Source of the DNA: Pseudomonas quebecensis
Lineage (GTDB): Bacteria > Pseudomonadota > Gammaproteobacteria > Pseudomonadales > Pseudomonadaceae
Length of the DNA: 64,000 bases
Direction: 5' to 3'
NCBI RefSeq assembly: GCF_026410085.1
Contig: NZ_CP112866.1
Coordinates: 62,001-126,000, forward strand
A program made the position numbers and the translations under genes. This document shows, piece by piece, positions 63,901 to 64,000 of the stretch. The notes below the pieces were generated by a model. It did not search any database. It was not told the origin of the DNA and worked only from the letters and a program-made list of their open reading frames with translations. The stretch's first letter is position 1. Each line of letters opens with the position of its first letter.

Positions 63901-64000
63901 TTAGAAGTCGCCCCAGAGTTGTTGGGCCACGGCCAATGCAACGACGGGCGCGGTTTCGGTACGCAACACCCGCGGCCCAAGGCGGGCGGCGTGGTAGCCG
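63901..64000 (-). CDS. rsmE: 16S rRNA (uracil(1498)-N(3))-methyltransferase RsmE (C-terminal end)
   Basis: The last 32 residues are in the window, reading GYHAARLGPRVLRTETAPVV and on to QQLWGDF. The LGPRVLRTETAP motif is the knotted SPOUT C-terminal signature of RsmE, which methylates U1498. The rest lies beyond the right edge. Confidence 0.88.
   Translation of the reverse strand, partial: GYHAARLGPRVLRTETAPVVALAVAQQLWGDF

Overview
The window looks like a chromosomal segment of a Pseudomonas from the fluorescens group. The evidence is the GC-rich codon use, Pseudomonas-typical gene blocks (ftsYEX-rpoH, yggS-proC-yggT-metXW, gshB-tonB-yqgE-ruvX-pyrRBC', pilGHIJ-chpA, mdc/mad malonate decarboxylase) and many REP/REPIN palindromes of the GTGGGAGGGGGCTTGCCCCC type. 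No rRNA, tRNA, CRISPR array, integrase or complete insertion sequence was seen.

Layout. 1-7.0 kb: start of an aldehyde dehydrogenase gene, a divergent TetR regulator, a rhodanese, a YheT-type hydrolase, rsmD and a paired M16 protease locus. 7.1-11.2 kb: ftsY-ftsE-ftsX-rpoH. 11.3-14.7 kb: mtgA, DUF423, thiS-thiG, trmB, DUF3392. 14.7-21.0 kb (minus strand): yggS-proC-yggT-metX-metW-DUF4426-rdgB-hemW. 21.1-23.5 kb: pilT, an NlpC/P60 hydrolase and a TM2 protein. 23.6-29.5 kb (minus strand): gshB-tonB-yqgE-ruvX-pyrR-pyrB-pyrC'. 29.7-39.5 kb: the Pil/Chp twitching chemosensory operon, without pilK and chpB. 39.5-41.9 kb: a LysE exporter and a 2-oxoglutarate/Fe(II) oxygenase, divergent from an HTH regulator carrying an NBR1-type Ig domain. 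41.9-44.7 kb: a repeat-rich accessory patch with a frameshifted higA, nested palindromes, a duplicated RNA-like element, a DUF6124 gene and an orphan Toxin_44/immunity pair. 44.8-54.1 kb: the malonate decarboxylase operon mdcABCDEGH-madLM and convergent mdcR, separated by a 225-bp tandem array built partly from pieces of mdcR. 54.2-54.8 kb: a hemolysin III family protein. 54.9-59.8 kb: a visibly AT-rich gene cluster. 60.2-64.0 kb: a LysR regulator, D-amino acid oxidoreductase, RidA and amino-acid binding protein, then the end of rsmE.

The most interesting region is the AT-rich cluster at 54.9-59.8 kb. On the minus strand it reads: a tiny acidic peptide of 39 residues with a strong ribosome binding site, a perfect 14-bp-arm hairpin, an 84-residue protein, a B12-binding radical SAM enzyme, a TIM-barrel protein with DUF692-like metal-ligand motifs, a 177-residue protein of unknown family, and a 12-helix exporter. 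This is the architecture of a RiPP (ribosomally made, post-translationally modified peptide) pathway that I cannot match to a described class. Its function is an inference from gene families and layout.

Other points worth following are the mdcR-derived tandem array, the orphan toxin/immunity pair inside what looks like a segmental duplication, the structured leader before the DUF6124 gene, and the HTH-NBR1/oxygenase/LysE locus.
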